Source of the DNA: Desulfacinum sp.
Lineage (GTDB): Bacteria > Desulfobacterota > Syntrophobacteria > Syntrophobacterales > DSM-9756
Assembly: GCA_014359885.1 (NCBI GenBank)
Contig: JACIYN010000029.1
Coordinates: forward strand, 46,647-110,646
Direction: 5' to 3'
DNA length: 64,000 bases
The notes under the pieces are model-generated. The model ran no database searches and was not told the origin of the DNA. It saw only the letters and a list, made by a program, of their open reading frames with translations. Made by a program: the position numbers and the translations under genes. Positions 54,494 through 63,811 of the stretch are shown piece by piece. Every line of letters starts with the position of its first letter. Position 1 is the stretch's first letter.

Positions 54494-57282
54494 GCCGCCT
54501 CCACCCCTCCACCGTCTTCCGACACCTTGTCGATACGCACCGCACAAGCCTTATACTCAGCCGTCTTGGTCACCGGGTCGAAGACGGGGTTCGTCAGCCA
54601 ATTGGCATTGCCGTTTCGAAAATGAAAAGCCATCCACACCAGCCCGCGGGGCACCTGGGAAGTCACCCTGGCGCGGACCACCACCTCGCCCCGGCGGGAC
54701 CGGACCCTCACCCGATCCCCGTCCTGGATCCCCAGGCTCTGCGCGTCCGCAGGGGAGATGTCGGCCGTCTCCTCGGGCAGCAGTTCATCCAGTCCCCCGC
54801 AACGGCCCGTTTGCGTGCGGGTGTGATAGTGGTACAGGCGTCGGCCGGTGCTGAGCACAAACGGATACTCCTCATCGGGGGATTCCGCGGGCGGGGTCCA
54901 ATCCACGGCGTGGAACCGGCCCAACCCACGAACAAAGAGCCCGTCCTTGTGAAGGTACGGGGTTCCGGGATGGTCCTCCCGGGGTACCGGCCACTGGAGC
55001 CCGTCGTGCTCCAGCCTTGCATAGGTGATTCCTGCCAGCTGGGGAGCCAGGAGGCGGATTTCCCGGTCCCAGATGTCGCGGGCGCTGTCCGAATCCCAGC
55101 GGTGCCCGAACCGGCGGGCCAGCTCTTTGAAGATCCACCAGTTGGGCATGGCCGAACCCGGCGGTCGGCTCGCCGCACGGACCCTGCTGACACGGCGCTC
55201 GCTGTTGGTGAAGGTCCCGTCGGTCTCACTCCAGGCTGCCGCAGGAAACACCACGTGGGCAAACCGGGTGGTTTCGGTGGGGAAGATATCCTGGCAGACG
55301 AGAAATTCCGCCGCCTGCAGGCACCGCTCCACATGGCGGATGTGGGGTTCCGTGTTGGCAAGGTTTTCCCCGAAAACGTAGAAGCCCCTCACCGTGCCGT
55401 CCACCAGCCCGTCCAGCATCTCGGGAATGGTCAACCCCGGACGGGAGGGCAGGGAGGTCCCCCAGAAGGATTCGAACTTCTTTCGAATCTCGGGCACATC
55501 CACCCGCTGGTAACCGGGATAGACGTTGGGCAGGGCCCCCATGTCGCAGGCCCCCTGCACGTTATTCTGACCGCGCAAAGGATTCACCCCTCCGCACTGG
55601 AAGCCCACATTGCCGAGCAGCATCTGCAGGTTCGCGCAGCTGAGCACGTTGTTGACGCCGCACGTATGCTCCGTGATCCCCAGGGTGTAGATGAGCATGG
55701 CCGGTTTGACCGAGGCCAGCAATCTGGCCACTTCCCGGATGGTTTGCGCGTCGATGCCGCAGATCCCCGCCGCCCGCTCCGGCGGATACTCCCGCACCTT
55801 CCGCTCCAGGTCTTCGAACCCCTCCGTGCGCCGTTCCACATACTCGCGATCGTAGAGGCCCTCCTGGATGAGAACATGCATGAGGGCATTGAGCAGCGCC
55901 ACGTCCGTTCCCACCCGAAGGGGAAGGTGGATGGTGGCGTGTTCCGCGATGCCCGTTTTCCTCGGGTCCACGACGATCAGCCGAGCCCCCTTTTTCACGG
56001 CCTGTTTGACGAAGGTGGCCGCCACAGGATGGGCCTCGGTCATGTTGGACCCGATCACAAGGAAAAGTTTCGCCTGCGAGAAATGGGCGAAAGAATTGGT
56101 CATCGCCCCCGAACCGAAAGCTGCCGCCAGACCGGCGACGGTGGGAGCGTGTCAGGTCCGGGCGCAGTGATCGATGTTGTTGGTTCCGATCACCGCCCGG
56201 AAGAATTTCTGCATCTGGTAAGAATCCTCATTGATACTGCGGGCGCAGCTCACCCCTGCCACGGCGTCGGGCCCGTGGGCCCGGAGGATCTCCTGGAAGC
56301 GCCCCGCCACCAGGTCCAGCGCTTCGTCCCAGGATGCCTCCCGGAACCCCGTCCCATTTCTGATCAGGGGGGTCTTCAGGCGCTCTTCGGAGTAGATGAA
56401 CTCATAGCCGAAACGTCCCTTGACGCACAGGCGCCCCTGGTTGGGCTGGGCCCCGTCCACACCCGTCACCCTGACGATCCTACCCTCCTTCACGTGGAGC
56501 CACTGCTGGCAGCCCACTCCGCAGTAGGGACATGTGGTGCGGATTCTTTCCGTCTCATACGGCCAGGCCTTCCCGTAAGATTTCTTCTCGAAAAGCGCCC
56601 CGACCGGGCACGCCTGGACACACTCTCCACAATGGACGCACTTGTCATAGTCCGCCACGGGAAACCACGTCTTTTCCTTCCCGCCGCCCGTTTCCGGGAC
56701 TGCCGCGGCAAGGGCTCCCTGGACCTGCACCTCGTTGCAGGCCTTGACACACCGGCCGCAGCCGATGCACCGGGAAAAATCCCTCACGAACATGGGATGT
56801 TGGTCGTCCAGGGGGATGTGTGCGGGCGGCCGGGGGACATGCCCCTGTGTCCTGACGCCGTAAGCCACCGCCAGGTCCTGCAGCCGGCAGTCGCCGTAGG
56901 ACGGGCACAGGGTACCGTGCCAGGGTCTACGGAGTGTCTCCAGCTGAAAATCGGTCCATCGGTCCACATCAAGATCGTTAACGAAGCAGTTGTGATGCCC
57001 GGAAAGGAGAAGCCTTCGGATGGCCGCCTGCCGGTCCAGACGGACCTTGGGGGTGTCGGTCCACACCTCCATGCCCTCGCGGATCGGGGTGGCACAAGCC
57101 GGCTGCGTCTCCTGGAGGCCTTTCACCTCCACCACACACACCCCGCACGTCCCGGTGGGGGTGGTGCCCGCCAGATGGCACAGGGTGGGGATCTGGACCT
57201 GGAGGGATATGGCGGCATCGAGAATCGTCTGGCCCGGTTCGAAAGCCACCTGCCTGCCGTTGAGTCGAAAGGTTCCGTTCAT
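54490..57282 (-). CDS. fdhA: Formate dehydrogenase catalytic subunit, selenocysteine protein
   Basis: This 930-residue enzyme oxidises formate to CO2 or reduces CO2. It contains a 2Fe-2S domain (C35, C46, C49, C63), a His-Cys3 region (H97, C99, C126, C132), two 4Fe-4S clusters (C172/175/178/182 and C215/218/221/225), the cofactor-proximal 4Fe-4S (C251/254/258/286) and the molybdopterin domains. The frame is interrupted by TGA at 56154-56152, within HCART-U-HAPTVAGLAAAF, the canonical selenocysteine site. A matching SECIS hairpin follows, so I read it as U377. It begins 59 bases after the operator palindrome. No separate NADH or ferredoxin partner subunit is encoded nearby. Confidence 0.93.
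56115..56154 (-). promoter_or_regulatory. SECIS element of fdhA (in-frame UGA)
   Basis: After the UGA, an 18-base spacer leads to a hairpin in which GUCGCC and GGCGGC pair around the loop GGUCU. Spacing and loop match the fdhF element of E. coli, in which GGUCU is bound by SelB. Confidence 0.93.
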
Positions 57283-57340
57283 GGGTATCTCCCCTTAAGA
57301 GCGTTGAGCCCCGGCGCGGCCCGCGGGCCGCCGCACCATA

Positions 57341-57383
57341 TATGTCATGCATGACATAATATCCGAAATCCTCCGGCCGTCAA
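57341..57383 (-). promoter_or_regulatory. fdhA promoter with TATGTC-N6-GACATA operator
   Basis: On the minus strand, TTGACG (57383-57378), 16 bases, TATTAT (57361-57356) is the promoter. The operator at 57341-57358, TATGTCATGCATGACATA, is a perfect 18-base palindrome that overlaps the -10. fdhA starts at 57282. Confidence 0.8.
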
Positions 57384-57554
57384 GCCTCCGGATCCACAGG
57401 GGCACCGGTACGGGCGTCGAAGGAAAAGGGGTGGCGCCGGTCTTGTCAATCGGCGGGCGATGATCTACGGTGCTGGGCGCCGGGCCCGGGAGGGGCGGTC
57501 CGGCGGATACCCAAGTCCTGTCTTCACACACCGGCACATTCCAAGGAGGGGAAG

Positions 57555-59561
57555 ATGATGAAGGATCCCTTGTTCCAACCCATTCGCATCAATCGGCTGG
57601 AAATTCCCAACCGCATCGTCATGCCGGCCATGCACCTCAACATGGCCAAAAACTTCCAGGTGACCGACCGGCTGGTGGACTTCTACGCCGAACGGGCCCG
57701 GGGCGGCCCGGGGCTCATCTGCGTGGGCTACGCCACCGTGGACGAGCAGTCGGGAAGCCCGGGAAACATCGGCGCCCACGACGACGCCTTCCTGGACGGG
57801 CTTTCGCGGCTGGCCAGGGCCATCCGGGAAAACGGATCGCTCGCCGCCGTGCAGCTCAATCACGCCGGGCGCTACAACCCCAGCGTCTTCATGGGCGGAA
57901 AGCAGCCGGTGGCTCCCTCCCCGGTGCCGTCGCGCCTCACCGGCGAGACCCCCCGGGAACTCACGGTGGAGGAAATCCAGGCCGTTGTGGACCGGTTCGC
58001 CCAGGCCGCCCGCCGGGTGAAGGAAGCCGGCTTCGACGCCGTGGAGATCCTGTGCGGCACGGGCTACCTCATCAGCGAGTTCCTGTCGCCTCTCACCAAC
58101 CGGAGAACCGACGAATACGGCGGGGACCTGAACGGGCGCATGCGCTTCGGCCTGGAAGTGATCTGCGCGGTCCGAAACGCCGTGGGCCCGGACTATCCCA
58201 TTCTAGTGCGCACCAACGGAAACGACTTCATGCCGGGAGGGGTGGGCCGGAAGGATCTGGCGACCTTCGCCGAGGCCCTGGTGGGCCACGGCGCCGATGC
58301 GCTCAACATCAACGTGGGCTGGCACGAAGCCCGGGTGCCCCAGATCGTAGCGGATGTGCCCCGGGGCGCCTTCGCCTACCTGGCCCGGCTCATCAAGGAG
58401 CGGGTTTCGGTTCCCGTGATCGCCGGCCACCGGATCAACGATCCCCGGGTGGCCCGGGAGCTCATCGCCGACGGTATGTGCGACCTGGTGGCCATGGGCC
58501 GGAGCCTCATCGCCGATCCCCGCCTTCCCGAAAAGGCGAGAACGGGCCGGGAACACGAGATCGTCCATTGCATCGCCTGCGCCCAAGGGTGCTTCGACAA
58601 CCTGTTCAAGATGAAGTCCGTGGAATGCCTGTGCAACCCGCTGGCGGGCCATGAAAGGGACCGGCGGGTGGAAAAGGCCCCGGCGAAGAGGAAGGTGCTG
58701 GTGGCGGGCGGCGGCCCGGGCGGCATGAGCGCCGCGCTGGCGGCCCACGACCGGGGCCACGACGTGGTGCTCTACGAGCGTTCCGACCGCCTGGGCGGGC
58801 AGTTGTGGCTGGCGGCGGCACCGCCGGGCCGGTCCGAATTTTCGGAACTGGCCAAGGACCTGGCGGCCCAACTGGCCGTGCGGGGCGTCCGCGTGGTGCT
58901 CAACACGGAAGTGACGGAAGCCGTGATCGAGGCGGAAACGCCCGACGAGGTGGTTCTGGCCACCGGCGCCGAACCCCTGGCCCCGCCCATCCCGGGAAGT
59001 GCTCTGCCGCACGTGGTCCAGGCCTGGGACGTGCTGGCGGGCAAGGTCTTTGCCGGACACCGGGTGATGGTCATCGGAGGCGGCGCCGTGGGCGTGGAAA
59101 CGGCCCTCTACCTGGCCCAGCGGGGGACCCTTTCCGGCGAGGCCCTCAAGTTCCTGGCCCTGGCCCAGGCCGAAGATCCCCAGGAACTCTTCCGTCTGGC
59201 CGTTCGCGGCACCAAGGAAATCGCCGTGGTGGAGATGCTCGATTCGGTGGGAAAAGACATCGGGCGAAGCACCCGGTGGGCCATGTTGCAAAACATGGCC
59301 CTTCACGGGGTGAAGGTCTACAAGTCCACCAAGGCGCTGGAGATCACGCCGGAAGGGATCCGGATCGAAACGCCGGAAGGGGAAACGCGGGACGTGCCGT
59401 GCGATACGGTGGTGCTGGCCGCCGGATCCCGTCCCTTCAACCCCCTGGAAGACCGGCTCCGGCAAAAGGGCCTGTCGGTCCACGTGGTGGGCGATGCCGG
59501 CCGGGTGGGCAAGGCCTTCGACGCCGTCCACCAGGGCTTTGAGGTGGGCCGCAACCTGTAG
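57555..59561 (+). CDS. Old-yellow-enzyme family NADH:flavin oxidoreductase (dienoyl-CoA/enoate reductase-like)
   Basis: This 668-residue protein has two parts. Residues 1-350 form an FMN-binding barrel (LFQPIRINRLEIPNRIVMPA; GTGYLISEFLSPLTNRRTDE; RYGGDLNGR-like YGGDLNGRMRF). A 4Fe-4S cluster follows (CIACAQGCFDNLFKMKSVEC). Residues ~375-668 bind FAD and NAD(P) (VLVAGGGPGGMSAALAAHDR; VMVIGGGAVGVETALYLAQR). The fold matches 2,4-dienoyl-CoA and 2-enoate reductases. The substrate is unknown. It is monocistronic and lies between the fdh operon promoter and a repeat element. Confidence 0.9.
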   Translation: MMKDPLFQPIRINRLEIPNRIVMPAMHLNMAKNFQVTDRLVDFYAERARGGPGLICVGYATVDEQSGSPGNIGAHDDAFLDGLSRLARAIRENGSLAAVQLNHAGRYNPSVFMGGKQPVAPSPVPSRLTGETPRELTVEEIQAVVDRFAQAARRVKEAGFDAVEILCGTGYLISEFLSPLTNRRTDEYGGDLNGRMRFGLEVICAVRNAVGPDYPILVRTNGNDFMPGGVGRKDLATFAEALVGHGADALNINVGWHEARVPQIVADVPRGAFAYLARLIKERVSVPVIAGHRINDPRVARELIADGMCDLVAMGRSLIADPRLPEKARTGREHEIVHCIACAQGCFDNLFKMKSVECLCNPLAGHERDRRVEKAPAKRKVLVAGGGPGGMSAALAAHDRGHDVVLYERSDRLGGQLWLAAAPPGRSEFSELAKDLAAQLAVRGVRVVLNTEVTEAVIEAETPDEVVLATGAEPLAPPIPGSALPHVVQAWDVLAGKVFAGHRVMVIGGGAVGVETALYLAQRGTLSGEALKFLALAQAEDPQELFRLAVRGTKEIAVVEMLDSVGKDIGRSTRWAMLQNMALHGVKVYKSTKALEITPEGIRIETPEGETRDVPCDTVVLAAGSRPFNPLEDRLRQKGLSVHVVGDAGRVGKAFDAVHQGFEVGRNL

Positions 59562-59585
59562 CGTTCACGGTGCCAATCAAAATTC

Positions 59586-59861
59586 ACCGCAGAGACACAG
59601 AGATCGCAGAGAAAGCGATGGAGGGAAAACGCGTGCCGGGGCGCTGAGACGCCGCCCCGGCACGCGCTTCGCCCCTTCGGGGGAATGCCTGGGAGGCTGT
59701 CTGAAAATGGCCTCATCGGGCGATCTTTTCATCGGGTTTCTCTATTACCGAGGCATGAGCGGGCGGGGAACATCCCGAAGGGCGGAGCTTGATCCGCGCC
59801 GCCCGTCTCAGCGGCGCGGATCCAAAAGGTTCTCCTCTGCGCTCTCTGTGTCTCTGCGGTG
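59586..59861. repeat. MITE-like interspersed element with CACAGAG termini, full copy
   Basis: Terminal inverted repeats are ACCGCAGAGACACAGAG at the left and CTCTGTGTCTCTGCGGT at the right. Inside are the GTGCCGGGGC hairpin and a GATCCGCGCCG hairpin, as in the copy at 15611-15812. It fills almost all of the space between the flavoenzyme gene and the following convergent gene. Confidence 0.8.
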
Positions 59862-59891
59862 GATCCCACGTTCCGGCCGGCGTGTGCCCAT

Positions 59892-60344
59892 CTACTTGCG
59901 GGCCTTTCCCGTGAGTCGGACCACGTTGATCCGGACCACCTTGGCGGCGGCGCCCTCCCGGGCGATGTAAGCCCGGCCTTCCTCCAGATAATCGGGCGAA
60001 TACTTTTCCAGGAGCCACACCAGGGCGCGCTCCTTCTCCTCGCCTTCCACCTCCCGGGCTTCCCCAAAGGCCACCACGCTTTCGTATTCCGTGCTGAACT
60101 GCTCGGGCAGCACCCGGGCTTTACCCACCACGCAGAAGGACACCCGGGGATTGGCCGCCAGGTTGTCCAGCTTGTGGCCTTTCCGGGCACAGTGAAAGTA
60201 GATGCCCCCGTCCCGGAACACATAATTCAACGGAATCCCATAGGGCTCACCGCTCCCGTCCGCCGTGGAAAGCACGCCGTAGATCCCTTCCGCAAGCAAC
60301 CGCTCCGCGTCCGCCGTCTCCATCGCCCGATCCTTTCGTCTCAT
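59892..60344 (-). CDS. PPOX-class flavin-binding protein
   Basis: This ~150-residue split-barrel protein belongs to the pyridoxamine 5'-phosphate oxidase-like group (NimA-like). It shows MRRKDRAMETADAERLLAEG, GVLSTADGSGEPYGIPLNYV and the ligand-binding GGIYFHCARKGHKLDNLAAN. Such proteins bind FMN or heme; the reaction is unknown. I chose the ATG at 60344 because MRRKDR is the usual family start. It is the last gene of the protease operon. Confidence 0.85.
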   Translation of the reverse strand: MRRKDRAMETADAERLLAEGIYGVLSTADGSGEPYGIPLNYVFRDGGIYFHCARKGHKLDNLAANPRVSFCVVGKARVLPEQFSTEYESVVAFGEAREVEGEEKERALVWLLEKYSPDYLEEGRAYIAREGAAAKVVRINVVRLTGKARK

Positions 60345-60372
60345 CTTCCGCATCCGCCGTTTCCTCAATCGC

Positions 60373-61206
60373 TCAGTTGGGCAGTTTCGTGCCCCGACCC
60401 GTTCGGGGTTCGGGCACATATTCCACCGACGGCATCCGACGAACCGGCTGTGGGTACAGGGCCATGAGCTGATAGACCAGTTCCGGCATGTCGGTGGACA
60501 CGGGAAGTCCCATCTCCCGCGCGGCATCCGGGGTGATGGGGTAGTCGTGAGTCCAATGGCCTTCCGTGAGCTGCGCCGCCAGCTGCCGGCTCTGTTCCGG
60601 TCCGAACTTTTCTTCCAGAAGGTCCGTGATGGCGTCCTGCAGCTGACGTGTGGCCTTTCCCGCCATGTCGGCCAGGATCAAGGTTTCGTCGTCCACGTGT
60701 TCGATGGGCTTTTCCCGGGCTACCCGCAGCAGAGAAGGCGCGGGATACTTGCCCAGTTGGGGATCCAGGGGACCCAGCACGGCGTGCGGCCCCATCACGA
60801 TATTATCGGCGGCAAGGGCGATCAGGGTCCCGCCGCTCATGGCATAATGGGGCACATAGACGGTTACGGGTCCCTGGTGTTTCTTAAGAGCCCGGGCGAT
60901 CTGAAGGGCGGCCAGGACCAGACCGCCCGGGGTGTGGACCACCAGGTCCAAAGGAACATCCGAATCGGTCATGTGGATGGCTCGAAGAATCTCTTCCGAA
61001 TCGTGCACATCGATATAACGCATGACCGGAAAGCCGAGCAGGCTCATGGTTTCCTGCCGGTGAACCAGAAGGATCACCCGGGAGCCGCGTTCCGCTTCGA
61101 AACGGGCGATGGCCCTCTGGCGCGTTGCATCGATGATCCGCTGGCGCAGCAGGGGTTGCAGAGACGCCAGGACAATAAAAAGCCAAAAGAAATCCGTAGG
61201 ATTCAT
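60373..61206 (-). CDS. SDH_sah-family ClpP/crotonase-fold serine protease
   Basis: This 277-residue protein has an N-terminal membrane helix (FFWLFIVLASLQPLLRQRII). The protease domain shows VILLVHRQETMSLLGFPVMR, DVPLDLVVHTPGGLVLAALQ, the serine nucleophile in HYAMSGGTLIALAAD, and GPHAVLGPLDPQLG. It is the family known as serine dehydrogenase proteinase, related to SppA, which cleaves membrane or signal peptides. It sits between a rhomboid protease and a PPOX protein. Confidence 0.88.
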   Translation of the reverse strand: MNPTDFFWLFIVLASLQPLLRQRIIDATRQRAIARFEAERGSRVILLVHRQETMSLLGFPVMRYIDVHDSEEILRAIHMTDSDVPLDLVVHTPGGLVLAALQIARALKKHQGPVTVYVPHYAMSGGTLIALAADNIVMGPHAVLGPLDPQLGKYPAPSLLRVAREKPIEHVDDETLILADMAGKATRQLQDAITDLLEEKFGPEQSRQLAAQLTEGHWTHDYPITPDAAREMGLPVSTDMPELVYQLMALYPQPVRRMPSVEYVPEPRTGRGTKLPN

Positions 61207-61238
61207 CCCTTCTCCTTTCTTTCAATAGTCCCAAGGAC

Positions 61239-61964
61239 TCAGATTCGATACAGATGACGCACCGGGTGCCATTCATCCGGATAATGGCGCCTGTAGTGCC
61301 TGGCCGACCTCTTGACCAGGGGACCGATCACGGCCCCCACCACAAAACCTCCGATGTGCGCCCACCAGGCGATCCCCCCGCCCACAGCCGGTGCCATGAT
61401 TGAAAAAGTGCCGGAGAAAAGCTGGCTCAGGAACCAGAATCCCAGGAACACCACCGCGGGCACCTCAATGAGCCAAGGCAGGAAGAAGACAGGGATGAGG
61501 GTGATGATTCGGGACTGGGGAAACATCACGAAGTACGCGCCCATGACCCCGGCGATGGCCCCCGAGGCCCCGATGGCCGGGATGGTGGAATGGGCGTTGA
61601 ACGCGACATGGGTCAGGGACGCAGCAACTCCGCACACCAGGTAGAAGATCGCATATCGCACGTGACCGAGCCGGTCTTCCACGTTGTCGCCGAATATCCA
61701 AAGCGTCCACATGTTGCCGATGAAGTGGAGCCAACCGCCATGGAGAAACATGTTGGTGAGAAACGGCCAATAGCTCAGCCCTTCGGAAGGCCATGCCGGA
61801 TGCGTGTACCGGGCGGGGACGATCCCCAGATAAAAAATGAGTCGCTCCAGGGCGGGTTCCGGCAGGGTGATTTCCACCATGAAAAAGAGGAGATTGATAA
61901 AAATGATGATCCACGTGACGAACGGACTCCTGCGCCGGGGAATCGTATCCTGCAGAGGAATCAT
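61239..61964 (-). CDS. Rhomboid-family intramembrane serine protease
   Basis: This 241-residue polytopic protein has six or more helices. It has the loop WPFLTNMFLHGGWLHFIGNM with the HxxxN region, the catalytic serine in GASGAIAGVMGAYF and the histidine in WWAHIGGFVVGAVIG. This matches active rhomboid proteases that cut other membrane proteins. It is 28 bases downstream of the metzincin-like gene and 32 bases upstream of the SDH_sah gene. Confidence 0.92.
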   Translation of the reverse strand: MIPLQDTIPRRRSPFVTWIIIFINLLFFMVEITLPEPALERLIFYLGIVPARYTHPAWPSEGLSYWPFLTNMFLHGGWLHFIGNMWTLWIFGDNVEDRLGHVRYAIFYLVCGVAASLTHVAFNAHSTIPAIGASGAIAGVMGAYFVMFPQSRIITLIPVFFLPWLIEVPAVVFLGFWFLSQLFSGTFSIMAPAVGGGIAWWAHIGGFVVGAVIGPLVKRSARHYRRHYPDEWHPVRHLYRI

Positions 61965-61992
61965 GCTCGCTTCCGCCCCCTTTCAATGGATT

Positions 61993-63145
61993 TCAGACTT
62001 CCTCGTCAAAGAAGAGATCGGCTTTGATCTCGGCTTCTTCCTCGATGTTTCCCCCCACGGCGCCGGCGACGATACCCAAGACGGCCATGAAGGCAGCATA
62101 GCGAAAGGCATCGGCCGTGTCGAGCCGCACGTCACCACCCAGCCAACCGCCCACAATTTCCCTGGGGAATCCCAGAGCCACTGCACTCATGACAATGAAA
62201 AGCATGAGCCATAGAGAAAAGAGACCCAGGAAGAGAGTCAGAAACGTCACCATCCGGGTTCGGGCCACCTGTTCGCGAAATCCCAGCTCCCGCGTCACTT
62301 GCCCCAGATTCTGTCCGGCAAAGATAAAGACCGTGGCACATACGATGGACAAAAGAGTACCCGCGGCCAAAGCAACCCCGTCCAAATCAATCCCCAACTG
62401 CCACGGTTCAGGGCTCAGAACCATAAAAAGCATGGAGACAACCGTTGCAGCCGTCATCCGTCCCATCTTCAGCGGAAGCCTCCAGGGAGCATAGCCGATG
62501 ACATCCACCACTAGGCTCCGGGGATCCGCTCGGAAGGTGTTCCAATAAAAGCGAAACATCCCCTGCCCGCTGTTCCGCTCTTCCACACGAATGTCGGAAA
62601 CTTCTTCCAATCGCCTGACAACCGCCAGGCGTTCGTCGTCCGAGAAGGATTCGGGCCGAAGCTGGGAGGCATGCTCCGGAGGGACCATGACACCCTCTGC
62701 GGAATGTTCCAGCCCCCACAGATGTCCCAGAATGTGTAGAGCGAGACCCGCCAGCTTCCGGGACTTGTCCGGATCGCCGACCAGCTCGTGTCCGGAAAGA
62801 ACGCCCACTTCCAGGGCGGAGGAGGGAACTCCCAGCGTCGCGATGCGGTAGCGAGCCTTCAGTTCGTTGGATACCAAGACGACGGCAAAGTCCCAATGAT
62901 TCTTTATCTTTTCCTGGACCCCGGACTCCAGGAGATCCAGCGGATCCAACATGCCGTAGGCCGGATACCGCGGCTTTCGAACAATCTGCCATTGCCATTG
63001 AAACTCGGGAAACTGTCGTTTGATGTGCTGAGCCGCCAGCTCCCCCGCTTGGACGTAGGATGCCATCTCTTCACGGCTCGGGATGTCGGACAGGATGACC
63101 CAGCCGATATGAATCAGGTTGCGGTTGTTGGCGGGCTTTTCCTGC
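61993..63145 (-). CDS. Archaemetzincin-like membrane protein, 5' end lost at chimeric junction
   Basis: About 380 residues are visible. The N-terminal half resembles archaemetzincin-type peptidases (RYRIATLGVPSSALEVGVLS, then KLAGLALHILGHLWGLEHSA). The zinc motif reads HILGHLWGLEH where the family has HExxHxxGxxH: the catalytic glutamate is replaced by isoleucine, and the last ligand histidine is kept. The C-terminal half has four membrane segments (VVSMLFMVLSPEP; VALAAGTLLSIVCATVFIFA; FLTLFLGLFSLWLMLFIVMS; AAFMAVLGIVAGAVGG). The true start lies beyond the junction with foreign DNA at ~63,145. The frame extending to 63198 adds fused residues that are not part of this gene. Confidence 0.75.
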
Positions 63146-63595
63146 GAAGGCAAACAGCGGTGCGATATGGCCGCTGCCGTTATCCAGCCGTTCGCCAAGC
63201 TGCCATAGCGCCACCGCGGTAAAGACGACGCCCAGAAACAAAATCGCCTCGGTGCTGTAGTGCCACTGCGTCTCCCGCCGCTGGCGGCGAAAACCCCAGC
63301 CGTAGCAGACGACTGCCAGCAGCGCAGGCAGCAGGATCCGCATCAGCGCCGAGTGGCTGAACAGGCTCAGCAGCCACGCCACCAGCTCGCTGTCGGCGAA
63401 CAGACTGCCCAGGGAAATCAGCACGCAGGCCAGCGCGGTCCAGAAGGCATAGCGGCTCAGGCGCCGCCAGTCGAAGGGGGAGACGCGCATCGTTTGCGCC
63501 AGCCGCTGGCTGTCCGAGGGGGTTAACTCCCCGCTGGCCTGCCAGGCATTCAGCGCGCGCTGAATAATGCGCTGCTCTTTTCGGGTTACGTTCAT
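63146..63595 (-). pseudogene. DUF2157-like membrane protein, truncated, probably enterobacterial
   Basis: The N-terminal ~150 residues of an inner-membrane protein are present: MNVTRKEQRIIQRALNAWQA, FDWRRLSRYAFWTALACVLI and YSTEAILFLGVVFTAVALWQ, up to IAPLFAFA. It then changes to unrelated sequence that belongs to the neighbouring metzincin frame. The wording of the protein and flanking REP palindromes resemble Klebsiella/Enterobacter DNA rather than the rest of the window. Confidence 0.7.
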
Positions 63596-63650
63596 AGGCA
63601 TTCCTTGAGACTGATGACAAACCTGTTTTCGCTAATATGCTCGCCTTTCT

Positions 63651-63683
63651 GCCGGGCAGCGGCTGTCGCCCTCCCCGGCCTAC
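63651..63683. repeat. REP-like palindrome 1
   Basis: GCCGGGCAGCGGCTGTCGCC followed by CTCCCCGGCCTAC is the classic enterobacterial REP/BIME pattern. Confidence 0.75.
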
Positions 63684-63776
63684 TTAACCATTTATATATC
63701 AGATTGTTACTCCTTACCGTAAGCCCGCGTAAGCGCAGCGCCGCCGAGCATGATATCAGGCGCGGAGCCGCTTTAT

Positions 63777-63811
63777 TGCCGGGTGGCGGCTGGCGCCTTA
63801 CCCGGCCTACG
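63777..63811. repeat. REP-like palindrome 2
   Basis: TGCCGGGTGGCGGCTGGCGC followed by CTTACCCGGCCTACG is a near-consensus REP unit as found in Klebsiella and E. coli. Confidence 0.8.

Noticed and set aside
56152..56154. fdhA considered as a pseudogene broken by a stop codon
   Set aside because: The stop is UGA in the exact selenocysteine context with a matching SECIS hairpin, and the frame continues intact to the natural end.
54622..57354. A 910-codon open frame opposite fdhA
   Set aside because: Antisense to a well-supported selenoprotein gene; composition is that of a shadow frame with no recognisable domain.
63071..63198. Overlapping frames across the right-end junction as real gene ends
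   Set aside because: The end of the DUF2157-like frame and the start of the metzincin-like frame are each translated from the other source's DNA, so both are products of the join.
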